DNA from: an uncultured Draconibacterium sp.
GTDB taxonomy: Bacteria; Bacteroidota; Bacteroidia; Bacteroidales; Prolixibacteraceae
Assembly: GCF_963676735.1 (NCBI RefSeq)
Contig: NZ_OY781464.1
Coordinates: forward strand, 4,311,001-4,375,000
Length of the DNA stretch: 64,000 nt
Direction of reading: 5' to 3'
In this document: one piece after another, positions 37,846 through 46,135 of the stretch
Layout: each line of letters begins with the position of its first letter
Numbering within the stretch: the stretch's first letter is position 1
Program-made: the position numbers and the translations under genes
The notes under the pieces: generated by a model
Seen by the model: the letters and a program-made list of their open reading frames with translations, nothing else
Told to the model about the DNA's origin: nothing
Database searches by the model: none

Positions 37846-38148
37846 TTAATCGCAGGTACAGGTTTCCAAACAGTCAACAATCTGGCTTAAAATGGTATAC
37901 CGTAGGTAATAATAGGTGTTCTTTCCTTCTCGCTTTGAACATAAAACACCTTTGTCGCGCAATATTCCTAAATGATGAGAAGTGGTTGACTGCTCAATTT
38001 TCAGCAATTCATGAATTTCTGTAACGGTTAATTTTTTACCGCCCTCCAGGTGTTTTAAAATAGCAATTCGCATAGGGTGTGCCATTGCTTTTAACATGCT
38101 TGCCGCAATTTCTAAACGTTCGATATTTAACTCCTTGATATCTACCAT
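37846..38148 (-). CDS. ArsR/SmtB-family transcriptional regulator
   Basis: 100 aa from ATG 38148; an upstream in-frame start at 38232 would add 28 lysine-rich residues and is unlikely. The winged helix-turn-helix is complete: MLKAMAHPMRIAILKHLEGG, VTEIHELLKIEQSTTSHHLGILRDKGVL, REGKNTYYYLR. It ends with a Cys cluster, CLETCTCD, plus a Cys after the recognition helix (GVLCSKR). Such thiols may bind a metal or sense redox state, but classical ArsR (ELCVCDL) or SmtB sites are not evident, so the ligand is unknown. It has its own terminator; the target gene is not obvious. Confidence 0.9.
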   Translation of the reverse strand: MVDIKELNIERLEIAASMLKAMAHPMRIAILKHLEGGKKLTVTEIHELLKIEQSTTSHHLGILRDKGVLCSKREGKNTYYYLRYTILSQIVDCLETCTCD

Positions 38149-38325
38149 GGCTACATCTTTAAAAATGCAAATATATAAATATTTAAGACTTGTTGTTTTC
38201 TTTTTGTTTAAGGATAAGCGCCATTTGTGCAAAATGCATAAATAATTGTTTTTTTCAGCAAAAGGCTCTGTTTTTATTTAAAATTATTCTATGTTCGTTC
38301 ATCGAAAGAGAAGAGGTAACAAGGA

Positions 38326-39300
38326 ATGACGACGATAAAGAAAATAAAGGCCCCCATTGAACAGGAACTACATGATTTTGAGCCTTATTTTAAAAAATCG
38401 TTGCAAAGCGACATACCCCTCTTAGGCACTATTCTAAACTACCTGTACCGCACCAAAGGAAAACAGCTGCGTCCGATGTTTGTCTTTTTATCGGCTAAAC
38501 TGCACGGCGGAACCAACGAGTTTTCAAAACTGGCTGCCTGTTCGGTTGAATTACTGCATACGGCCACGCTTGTGCACGACGATGTGGTTGACGAATCGTA
38601 CGAGCGCCGCGGATCTTTTTCGGTAAAGGCGCTTTGGAAAAACAAACTGGCTGTTTTGGTTGGCGACTACATTCTGGCACGTGGGCTTTTACTTCAGCTT
38701 GAAAATAAAAAGTATAATTTTCTGCACCTTATTTCGCGGGCTGTGCAGGATATGGCAGAAGGCGAAATACTGCAAATGAAAAAAAGCCGAAAGCTGGATA
38801 TCGACGATGACACCTATTTTGAAATTATCAGAAAAAAAACAGCCTCGCTAATTGCAACCAGTATGGCCATTGGTGCTGCCTCGGCTACCGACGATGAAGC
38901 GATTGTTGAAAAGATGTACAGCATTGGCCAGGATGCCGGCATTGCGTTCCAGATAAAAGACGATATTTTTGATTACCAATCGAAAGGCCTGCTGGGCAAA
39001 CCCACCGGCAACGATATTAAAGAAAAGAAAATTACCCTGCCCCTGCTGCATGTGTTAAATCAGGCTGATAAGAAAGAACGACGACGCATACTTAGCCTGA
39101 TAAAACGAAAAAACAATAGCTCAACGGTGGTAAAAGAACTGATTGATATGGTTACCGAAAAAGGTGGGCTCGACTATGCCGAAATTAAAATGAACGAGTT
39201 TAAAGATAAGGCAATTGCAGGCCTGCAGGAGTTTCCTGACCTTGATGCTCGTGAATCGTTAATTGAACTGATGAACTATATTACCACGCGCAAAAAATAA
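38326..39300 (+). CDS. Polyprenyl (octaprenyl-type) diphosphate synthase
   Basis: 324 aa trans-isoprenyl diphosphate synthase. First Asp-rich motif VHDDVVDESYERRG, second FQIKDDIFDYQS, GNDIKEKKITLPLLH near the end. It elongates farnesyl diphosphate to a long chain, probably the menaquinone side chain in this phylum; chain length cannot be read with certainty. Its 3' end overlaps the convergent DUF2797 gene by 25 bases. Confidence 0.93.
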   Translation: MTTIKKIKAPIEQELHDFEPYFKKSLQSDIPLLGTILNYLYRTKGKQLRPMFVFLSAKLHGGTNEFSKLAACSVELLHTATLVHDDVVDESYERRGSFSVKALWKNKLAVLVGDYILARGLLLQLENKKYNFLHLISRAVQDMAEGEILQMKKSRKLDIDDDTYFEIIRKKTASLIATSMAIGAASATDDEAIVEKMYSIGQDAGIAFQIKDDIFDYQSKGLLGKPTGNDIKEKKITLPLLHVLNQADKKERRRILSLIKRKNNSSTVVKELIDMVTEKGGLDYAEIKMNEFKDKAIAGLQEFPDLDARESLIELMNYITTRKK

Positions 39301-40073
39301 CCGTTGTGTTTGCGCATGTTTAATACCCTGCTATCGTTAAACAAAAGGTACTGTCCTTTTATACCTGCCAGTATCCCCGAAATTTCAGGAAACTTATCAA
39401 AACCAACACTTTTAATTTTTTCAGGAAACTGCTCAACCGGGTAGTTAATTACTGTAACCTCCTTATCTGTCGACACGTATTTCTGCAGTTCAAGGGGCAA
39501 CAAGTGCACAATATGTTCTTTTTCGGCAGCCAGATCAAAATTCTTCAGCACTTCGTTTTTTAACATGGCGCGCCAGTTGGTTTTATCGGTAAAATGGTTT
39601 TTCAGAAACACCTCAATTACCCCGGCAATATGGCGATTGGGGGTGCATGCAATTTTTATGGCGTAACTGGCTCCCTGGTCAATCCAGCGTGTTGGCACCT
39701 GGTGCCCGCGGGTAACTCCCACTTTTAGCTCGCTTGATACGGCCAGGTACACATAATGATCAATCAGGTCGTGTTTTTCAGCCCATTCCATGTCGCGGGC
39801 AATGCCTAAATGTGCTTTCGACAGCTCAGGGCGAATAACAGACTCGCTGGCCTCGGGGGATGTTTGCAAACAGCTGTAACAAAACCCCTGGCTAAACGAT
39901 GTTTTTGTTTTTTTTCCACACGAAATACAATTTATCTGTCCGTTAAACTGCATGGTTATTTCCTTCCCAATCAGCGCATTCATATCAATTTCATTGCTGC
40001 CAATGGGTAACGTATATTTAACCGGCACATCAAGCACGGTTTTCATTTTTCGTATGTTGCCTTCAAATTCCAT
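39276..40073 (-). CDS. DUF2797 domain-containing protein
   Basis: 265 aa from ATG 40073 (MEFEGNIRKM, the usual start of the family); in-frame start 40121 would add 16 residues. A zinc-ribbon-like CISCGKKTKTSFSQGFCYSC is near residues 68-87. The core has YVYLAVSSELKVGVTRGHQVPTRW, IDQGASYAIKIACTPNR, with a GIY-YIG-like flavour (YLAVSSELKVGVT), as noted for DUF2797. Function is unknown; a nucleic-acid role is a guess from the fold. It follows the Cys-cluster gene by 62 bases. Confidence 0.85.
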   Translation of the reverse strand: MEFEGNIRKMKTVLDVPVKYTLPIGSNEIDMNALIGKEITMQFNGQINCISCGKKTKTSFSQGFCYSCLQTSPEASESVIRPELSKAHLGIARDMEWAEKHDLIDHYVYLAVSSELKVGVTRGHQVPTRWIDQGASYAIKIACTPNRHIAGVIEVFLKNHFTDKTNWRAMLKNEVLKNFDLAAEKEHIVHLLPLELQKYVSTDKEVTVINYPVEQFPEKIKSVGFDKFPEISGILAGIKGQYLLFNDSRVLNMRKHNGYFLRVVI

Positions 40074-40135
40074 GCTCACTATTTTCTGACGTGAAAATAA
40101 TACAGAACTTTGAGGATGCAAGAAGGATTTGGAAA

Positions 40136-40903
40136 TTAATCATCAAATCCCGGTCGTTTAAATTCCATCACCCCGGGAAATGTTTTTAACAATTGCTTTT
40201 TAATTTGCGATAGTTCCAGCAGAAATTTCAGGATATCGTCTTCCATTTCCTTAAAAGCGGAATAAAACACCGATAGCGCATCCATTGTGCGCCCAATAGC
40301 GATAATGGCAATTTTTGCCGATCCCAGGTTGTCCGCATACAGGCCGAACTCATCATCCGGATTGTTTTGTCGGTTTTTTAACTCCAGATGTGCACGGTGC
40401 ACTTTTGCCCCGATAAAAAATCCATACCACTGGATAACCTCCATTGCATCCTGATACTTTATCATCGATGCTTCGTCGTTAATCGTTACCAGCTGCTCTG
40501 CTTTTGTTTCAAAAAACTGCTGATGCTGTTTTAACCAATTGTGAATATCTGTTCCGTAATTACGGGCTCTTATTTCAAGGGGTGTTTCAACATGCTCGGG
40601 CATTTGAAACGCTGCAACTTCATCCAGGTCAATACCTTTTTCGTCGGCATCCTCTTCCAACATTTCAAGGGTAACTTCCCAGGCCAGCCGAATCTGTTCC
40701 CAAAAGTTTTTGTTTTTTTCATCCGGGTTAAGCGGTTCAGCATCTGGTTTAACCTCTTGTTCGTGCAGGTAGGTCAGGCAGCGCTGAGTCATGGTGCATC
40801 GCTCGCACCAACGGTCGCAATAATTATAAATCCCGGGCACCAAATCTTTTCGCTCTGATAAATCGAGCAATGTTCGCTTAAAATGTTCCTTTTTTGATTC
40901 CAT
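40136..40903 (-). CDS. Unrecognised cytoplasmic protein with an N-terminal Cys cluster
   Basis: 255 aa without a signal peptide or membrane segment. Cys29, Cys33, Cys36 and Cys42 form a C-x3-C-x2-C-x5-C cluster (NYCDRWCERCTMTQRC), able to bind zinc or an iron-sulfur cluster. The remainder is helical and acidic, with a conserved-looking MEVIQWYGFFIGAKVHRAHLEL helix and a C-terminal AIIAIGRTMDALSVFYSAFKEME. I recognise no named family. It lies between the M28 peptidase and DUF2797 genes with ~65-base gaps, probably one transcript. The DUF2797 protein also has a Cys ribbon. Confidence 0.7.
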   Translation of the reverse strand: MESKKEHFKRTLLDLSERKDLVPGIYNYCDRWCERCTMTQRCLTYLHEQEVKPDAEPLNPDEKNKNFWEQIRLAWEVTLEMLEEDADEKGIDLDEVAAFQMPEHVETPLEIRARNYGTDIHNWLKQHQQFFETKAEQLVTINDEASMIKYQDAMEVIQWYGFFIGAKVHRAHLELKNRQNNPDDEFGLYADNLGSAKIAIIAIGRTMDALSVFYSAFKEMEDDILKFLLELSQIKKQLLKTFPGVMEFKRPGFDD

Positions 40904-40970
40904 AGGCGTTTGTCAAGTTGCAGTTGTAAAAGGTAACAAGACAAAGCGAAGAAAAGTTGAGGCGCAAGAC

Positions 40971-42431
40971 CTAAAGTTTGATATCGTTTGCGACCCCCAG
41001 AATACCGAGGTATAGCAATTTTGCCGCATCTTCCATAATTTCAGGAGTGAGCACATTGGTTTTATCCATTGGATGGTGGTAGTACACAGGGTGCACCGAA
41101 TTACGAGTCCACAATCCCAGGGTTTTAATTCCGGCCGTTTCAAATATTGAGGCGTCGGAACGCGGCCTGCCGTAGTTTTTTCGGGTTTCTGAGGCGCCCA
41201 TTTCGCGGTGGATGTAGGTATTATTGGCTGTTTCAAAATGCTGAAATAAAACAGTATTTGTTTTTCCGCCGCTAACAAAAAATCCCGTGCCGTTACCCAC
41301 CATATCGAGGTTAATCATCAGCCGGGTTTTTTCAATCGGAAAGAGCGGATTTTGCGTATAAAATTTCGAGCCGTAAAGGCCACATTCCTCTCCACCAAGC
41401 AGAATAAAAAGGATGGAACGCCTGGGTTTTACCGCCGAGGTACTTAATGCTTTTGCCACCCCAAAAATATTGCTAACCCCCGAGGCATTATCCAGGGCAC
41501 CCGGAAAAACAACATCTCCCATGCTTCCTTGTCCGTCAAGATGGCCTCCAATTATCAGTACTTCCTCTTTTAACACCGGGTCAGAGCCCTCAATCCAGCC
41601 TACCACATTGCAGGCTTTTGCCTTGGGAAAGTACTCCGTTTCAGCCCTGATAAAGACCTCTTGCTGAGCCGGCAAATTAAACGACGGCATTTCCTTATTT
41701 CGTAACTGCCTGCGCACCTGGCTCAAATCTTTTCCAGCATCGGCAAAAATCTGCTCTACAATTTTTGTATCAATATGTGCGTAAATAAAACCATCAAGAT
41801 TCACCGTATTCGGATTGGCAAGTTTACTGGTGTAAAGCATTCCGGCAGCGCCATGTTTTACAGCGTTTTTAAACTTATAACGATGGTAGGCGTAAGGTGT
41901 CCATTTTGCCAGGGTGGTATCGTTTTTGGTGTAGGGCGTTCCGCTTTCAAGAATAATAATTTTTCCTTTTACATCAACCGATGCATAGTCGTCGTAACCC
42001 AATTCAGGGGCAGTAATACCGTAGCCCACATAAACCATTTCGGCCTGAACAGTGCCGCCTGCCGAATTTGAACCCGGAAAATAATCGCCGGGAAATTCGA
42101 GGTATGTTTTGTCTTCTCCATTAAAATAAACCACCGAGCCTAATGTTTTTACTGCGGTGTATTCGTTGGAAAAATACTGTAAATAACTGCCATTGTTGGC
42201 CGGCTGAATTCCCCATTCTTCCAGTTTTGAGGCGCACCAATTGGCAGCGTCTAAATATTCGGGCGAGCCCGATAAACGGCCTTTGTATTTTTCTGAACTC
42301 AGTTCGCTGGCAAATTCCAACAACTCGTTGCTCGAAATGTTATGAAACGCGTTATAATCAAAATCAGCTTGTGCCCACAATGCCCCGCTGAACAATAAGT
42401 TTATCAAAAGAAACAATACTTTTTTCTTCAT
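40971..42431 (-). CDS. Secreted M28-family metallopeptidase
   Basis: 486 aa, signal peptide ending ALWAQ. A PA-like insert lies around 115-235 (VYVGYGITAPELGYDDYASVDVKGKIIIL). The zinc peptidase core shows IIGGHLDGQG, GALDNASGVSNIFG (Asp ligand), LLGGEECGLYGSKFY (catalytic Glu pair), INLDMVG, and a late His in VHPVYYHHPMDKT. These enzymes are di-zinc aminopeptidases acting outside the cytoplasm. It is first of a probable three-gene minus-strand unit. Confidence 0.92.
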   Translation of the reverse strand: MKKKVLFLLINLLFSGALWAQADFDYNAFHNISSNELLEFASELSSEKYKGRLSGSPEYLDAANWCASKLEEWGIQPANNGSYLQYFSNEYTAVKTLGSVVYFNGEDKTYLEFPGDYFPGSNSAGGTVQAEMVYVGYGITAPELGYDDYASVDVKGKIIILESGTPYTKNDTTLAKWTPYAYHRYKFKNAVKHGAAGMLYTSKLANPNTVNLDGFIYAHIDTKIVEQIFADAGKDLSQVRRQLRNKEMPSFNLPAQQEVFIRAETEYFPKAKACNVVGWIEGSDPVLKEEVLIIGGHLDGQGSMGDVVFPGALDNASGVSNIFGVAKALSTSAVKPRRSILFILLGGEECGLYGSKFYTQNPLFPIEKTRLMINLDMVGNGTGFFVSGGKTNTVLFQHFETANNTYIHREMGASETRKNYGRPRSDASIFETAGIKTLGLWTRNSVHPVYYHHPMDKTNVLTPEIMEDAAKLLYLGILGVANDIKL

Positions 42432-42529
42432 GCCATACTACAAATTAGGAGGCTAAAAATACAATTAATTTATGGCTGCCCGAAAAAGCGGTAATCCGAA
42501 CTATTAAACTGGCAGGCTTCATCTGCAGA

Positions 42530-43609
42530 TTACTCCTCGTTATAAATCATTTCAATATCATCGATGATCAGTTCGCTGCCAATGGCTCCGGCAAAGTTGG
42601 CCCCATCGTAGCTCGACGAAGCCACAAATGTAATGTGGGTTGGAAGAATGTATGCCGCCGAATCAGCCGAAATAAAGTTCCCATCAGCCGGTTTCATATA
42701 ATCGGGATAGGAATCATCAAGCGGGCCATAAACCACCTCCATTTCTTTGGTAGTTAGCTCCGGCTGGTTGATGTCGCTGCGGAACCAGGCCGTTGCAAGG
42801 CGTTGTGTTTTGCCTCCCAGCCTGACTTCAAATAGTGCATAAATATCGCAATTATCAGCATAATTTAGCACATTGCCGTTTCTGTCTTTATTTACCGGTC
42901 CGGGAACAAAGGCATACGCAAAACGCACTTTGGCAGGACGCCCGGTAAACGGAGTTCCGAACTCGATAGCTGCCTCGGGGTCGGTTGGGTCGAGCTTATC
43001 AGAATTAAAAAATCCGGTGAATAAGGAACCGGCTGCAATGGGTGTTTTTAACGGAATGCCTGCCAAACCCAAATCGAGCGTTTCTAAATGAGCGGCCTGG
43101 TCGCCATTACCCCGATCAAAAGGAACGGTTGCTATTTTCCCCAGGAGCTGTGTACCCTGGTTTCCGGTTCCCCAAATGGTAGAAGCGGCATCGGTTCCGG
43201 GCTCGTAATACCCCGAGCTGGTTTTGTACCATTCATCCAATTCGCCATTGGCAAGTTGTGGGGTGGCCGAAGCGACAAACGATTTTATGGTCCAGCTGTA
43301 AACCGTGCCATCTTCGGCAGTTACTTCAACGGTTGCTTCATGGCTTAAATCAATAACGTCGCCAACAACTTTGCTGGACGTGGCAAACGACGAGAGCTCA
43401 AGCTCTTGAATTACCAGCGACGACAGCTCCACTCCTCCGGGTATTTCAATGGTAACCGTTAGCTCATCTATACTTATTTCGGCATTACCAGCCTGGTTAC
43501 TCACCAAAAACTTTTTAATATTTCCGTGTGGAGAAAATCCAAAATGGTCTTTTTTAACACAGGCAAACAACACCAAAAGAAGGGCGATTATATAGCTTAA
43601 CTTTTTCAT
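42530..43609 (-). CDS. PCMD-domain lipoprotein
   Basis: 359 aa lipoprotein with signal LLLVLFAC. A DUF5018-like N-terminal Ig-type domain (FLVSNQAGNAEISIDELTVTIEIPGG ... VYSWTIKSF) leads to a PCMD domain ('putative carbohydrate metabolism domain') of ~230 residues: LANGELDEWYKTSSGYYEPG, WGTGNQGTQLLG, ending with LIIDDIEMIYNE. PCMD proteins often lie in polysaccharide or host-glycan loci, but no enzyme is nearby here. Its start overlaps the stop of the upstream outer-membrane-protein gene by four bases (ATGA), so the two are translationally coupled. Confidence 0.85.
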   Translation of the reverse strand: MKKLSYIIALLLVLFACVKKDHFGFSPHGNIKKFLVSNQAGNAEISIDELTVTIEIPGGVELSSLVIQELELSSFATSSKVVGDVIDLSHEATVEVTAEDGTVYSWTIKSFVASATPQLANGELDEWYKTSSGYYEPGTDAASTIWGTGNQGTQLLGKIATVPFDRGNGDQAAHLETLDLGLAGIPLKTPIAAGSLFTGFFNSDKLDPTDPEAAIEFGTPFTGRPAKVRFAYAFVPGPVNKDRNGNVLNYADNCDIYALFEVRLGGKTQRLATAWFRSDINQPELTTKEMEVVYGPLDDSYPDYMKPADGNFISADSAAYILPTHITFVASSSYDGANFAGAIGSELIIDDIEMIYNEE

Positions 43610-44391
43610 TGGCGTACTCCTTTCCCATTTTTATTGCTCCCGAAATAATAGGCCAGCCCCAGTTCGAGCGAAAGCAGGTTGATATTAAAATCTACATTTT
43701 GCCTTACCTGTTTCGATTCCGGCCCGTCGTTAGTGGTACTTTTGGTAACATTTAACCGGTAGCCCAGCACATTATTCACCTGCACCTCGAAAGCAAAATT
43801 TTCCATGGCAAAAAAGGTGATGCCGGGGCTTAGGCCCAAGCCGAAGATAAATTCTGTTTTGTAGGTTTTATCTATTACATCAACATATTTTACATTGCGG
43901 GTTAGCGAGCTGCTTCCACCAAAAGTAAAGCCCACTTCGTTAAAAAAACTCAGGCGTTCGTTTTTGGTTAAGGGCACACACGAGCGAAAACCGGGACTAA
44001 CAGCAAAACCACGTTTTAAGGTATTCGATTGCACCGTATCGGGATCTTGAAACACAATTCCCTCAAACTCATTTTGATAATAATTTAGGTTAAGAATAAC
44101 CATGCCGTAATTTCCGGTAAAATAACCGGCTTTTAGCAGAATATCAAAGTCAAGCCGTTCGCCATTTACCACTTCCTGAATAAGATAATTGGTATTGGTA
44201 AGTCGTTTATCGGTAACCGAAAAAGCCAGCCCCGCATAAAAATTCCCCTTCTGAAAAGGGTGAAAGCCGTCGCTGTAATAGCTCGACAGCAAATCGTAAG
44301 GTGTTGTTTTTGTAGTTGTTGTAAGCGAGTCTTGCTGGGCTGATAAACAAAACGGAAAAAGAAACAGCAATGTAAGTAACAGGTATTTCAT
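43606..44391 (-). CDS. Predicted outer-membrane beta-barrel protein
   Basis: 261 aa, signal ending CLSAQQ. The mature part is a run of alternating amphipathic strands (GNFYAGLAFSVTDKRL, YGMVILNLNYYQNEFEG, FIFGLGLSPGITFFAMENFAFEVQVNNVLGYR) ending LSLELGLAYYFGS. It resembles small porin-like Bacteroidota outer-membrane proteins. The four-base overlap with the PCMD lipoprotein gene suggests the two act together at the outer membrane. Its promoter lies between this start and the repeat array at 44671-45115. Confidence 0.75.
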   Translation of the reverse strand: MKYLLLTLLFLFPFCLSAQQDSLTTTTKTTPYDLLSSYYSDGFHPFQKGNFYAGLAFSVTDKRLTNTNYLIQEVVNGERLDFDILLKAGYFTGNYGMVILNLNYYQNEFEGIVFQDPDTVQSNTLKRGFAVSPGFRSCVPLTKNERLSFFNEVGFTFGGSSSLTRNVKYVDVIDKTYKTEFIFGLGLSPGITFFAMENFAFEVQVNNVLGYRLNVTKSTTNDGPESKQVRQNVDFNINLLSLELGLAYYFGSNKNGKGVRQ

Positions 44392-44670
44392 AGATTAGCA
44401 GCTTTGTTAATCAAATATAAAACATTGTGTTTAAAACCGCCACACCCAAGCCCGTAATATTATGGATAGAGGATATGGGCAGGAATTGGTTAAAACCGGG
44501 GAATCATACCAACACTTATTGTTCCTGCCTGATAGTGGAGGGTAAACGCATTTCAACTACAAGGGCAATTTGCACTTGCTGATTTTAATGCCTGTGGGAA
44601 GTGCTTGTTTGTTGCGCCTTGTTAAAGGCTGCACCACTTCCCCACTCTTATGCTTTCCTGGCAGCTAGAC

Positions 44671-45115
44671 TGCCGCAAAATTGCGGCACAGGAAAAAATC
44701 GTGTGGATTGTTTCCCGCAGAACTGCGGCACAGGAAAAAATCTTGTAGATTGCTTCCCGCAAAGCTGCGGCATAGGAAAAAATCTTGTAGATTGCTTCCC
44801 GCAAAGCTGCGGCGCATGAAAAAACTTGTAGATTGTTTCCCGCAAAGCTGCGGCATAGGAAAAATCTTGTAGATTGTTTCCCGCAAAGCTGCGACTCAGG
44901 AAAAAACTTGTAGATTGTTTCCCGCAAAGCTGCGGCATAGGAAAAATCTTGTAGATTGTTTCCCGCAAAGCTGCGGCATAGGAAAAAATCTTGTGGATTA
45001 CTTCCCGCAGAGCTGCGACACAGGAAAAAACTTGTAGATTGTTTCCCGCAAAGCTGCGGCGCATGAAAAAACTTCTAAGCAAGCCTGTCGCAAAGCTGCG
45101 GCACGGTAAAAAATG
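44671..45115. repeat. Tandem array of ~41-42 bp hairpin-containing units
   Basis: About ten and a half consecutive copies. Each starts with CCGCAAAGCTGCGG, a small palindromic hairpin (CCGCA/TGCGG with an AAGC loop), then a tract of the type CATAGGAAAAAATC and TTGTAGATTGTTTC. Units differ by single substitutions (GCAGAACTGC, GACTCAGG, GCGCATG) or by one or two A residues, so lengths vary from 41 to 42. The last two units are degenerate. Because the unit is near a multiple of three, several repetitive open frames appear on both strands, but none has a start or composition that suggests a gene. There are no unique spacers, so it is not CRISPR. Confidence 0.92.
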
Positions 45116-45158
45116 TAACGATTGCTGTGTCTCATTCAGCAAAATAAGCCCAAAATGC

Positions 45159-46067
45159 TTACCCCCCAATCTCGGCCTCTATTCCGAATTTACTGAACAC
45201 TGCCACTGCCCGGTTTTGTTCGGCCTCGGTGGGTTCATCCATATTTAGCGGGAGGTAGGACAAGCCCAGTTTGTTGTATTTGTTGGCAGCAATGGCGTGG
45301 TAAGGCAAAATATTTACCGGCGGCGTTTTTCCCGGCAGCCCGGCAATAAACGCAGCCATTTCGGTAAGCGTGTTATGGTCGGTATTTACATGCCTGATAA
45401 ATGGCACGCGAATATTAATATTGGCTCCGCTTTTGGCCAGTGCTTTTAAATTTTTCAGAATTAAACGATTGCTAACACCTGTCCACTTTTTATGTTTAGC
45501 CTCGTCCATTAGTTTTAAATCGAACAGAAAAAGGTCGGTTTGTTGGGCCACTTCCAAAACTGTTTCGCTTGGTGCAAAACCACAGGTATCAACCGCCCGG
45601 TGCAATCCGTTTTCACCACAAGCTTTTAACATGGTCAATAAAAAATCGGGGTGCATTAGTGGCTCACCTCCCGAAAAAGTAACACCTCCGCCCGACTGCC
45701 TGATGTGGATACGTTCGCGCTCAACAATTGCCATTAGCTCCTGAACATCGTAAACACGGCCTGACATTTCGATGGCTTTGCTTGGGCAGGCATCGGCACA
45801 AATGCCACAAAGCGTACAAAGCCGGTAATCGGTTACAATACCTTGTGGCGTTAAGCTAAGGGCATCTTCGGGGCACAGTTTTACACACTCTTGCGCCCCA
45901 ATACATTTGCTTGCTGTATACAGTTTCTGCACATTGGGCAACTGACTTTCGGGGTTATGGCACCACTTGCATTGCAAGGGGCAGCCTTTCAGAAAAAGGG
46001 TAATACGAATACCGGGGCCATCGTTTATGGCGTAGCGTTTTATGTCGAAAATTAATGGTTGATTCAT
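45159..46067 (-). CDS. Glycyl-radical enzyme activase (radical SAM)
   Basis: 302 aa from ATG 46067 (MNQPLIFDIKRYAINDGPGIR); an upstream in-frame start at 46118 would add 17 residues that are partly repeat sequence. The radical-SAM motif is CPLQCKWCHNPES (C-x3-C-x2-C). An inserted pair of ferredoxin-like clusters follows (CIGAQECVKLCPED, CTLCGICADACPSKAIE), as in activases of the HypD, CutC and PD type but not PflA. GGVTFSGGEPLMHPDF is the SAM-binding GGE motif. It installs the glycyl radical on its partner, here the dehydratase just upstream with a 68-base gap. Anaerobic conditions are required. Confidence 0.93.
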   Translation of the reverse strand: MNQPLIFDIKRYAINDGPGIRITLFLKGCPLQCKWCHNPESQLPNVQKLYTASKCIGAQECVKLCPEDALSLTPQGIVTDYRLCTLCGICADACPSKAIEMSGRVYDVQELMAIVERERIHIRQSGGGVTFSGGEPLMHPDFLLTMLKACGENGLHRAVDTCGFAPSETVLEVAQQTDLFLFDLKLMDEAKHKKWTGVSNRLILKNLKALAKSGANINIRVPFIRHVNTDHNTLTEMAAFIAGLPGKTPPVNILPYHAIAANKYNKLGLSYLPLNMDEPTEAEQNRAVAVFSKFGIEAEIGG

Positions 46068-46071
46068 TTTA

Positions 46072-46122
46072 AGTAGTGAGATTTGAGTAGTGAGTACTAA
46101 GATTTTCTCAATGCTCACTACT
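46072..46122. repeat. AGTAGTGAG repeats and stem-loop between the GRE and activase genes
   Basis: AGTAGTGAG occurs at 46072-46080 and 46086-46094, and its inverted form CTCACTACT at 46114-46122. The second and third copies form a 9-bp stem with a 19-base loop in the 68-base intercistronic gap. It may stabilise or process the transcript, or be a dispersed repeat. Confidence 0.6.
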
Positions 46123-46135
46123 TTATACTAAAGAT

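Noticed and set aside
44671..45115. CRISPR array
   Set aside because: Every unit is nearly identical over its full length, so there are no unique spacers, and no cas gene is present.
44601..45248. Several repetitive open frames on both strands through the array at 44671-45115
   Set aside because: They arise because the ~42-base unit is a multiple of three; they overlap each other, lack a start context or signal, and have strange Cys/Phe/Arg repeats.
45159..46067. AmrS partner for the Memo-AMMECR1 fusion
   Set aside because: The protein has the two ferredoxin-like inserts and the neighbour typical of glycyl-radical activases and is next to its substrate enzyme.
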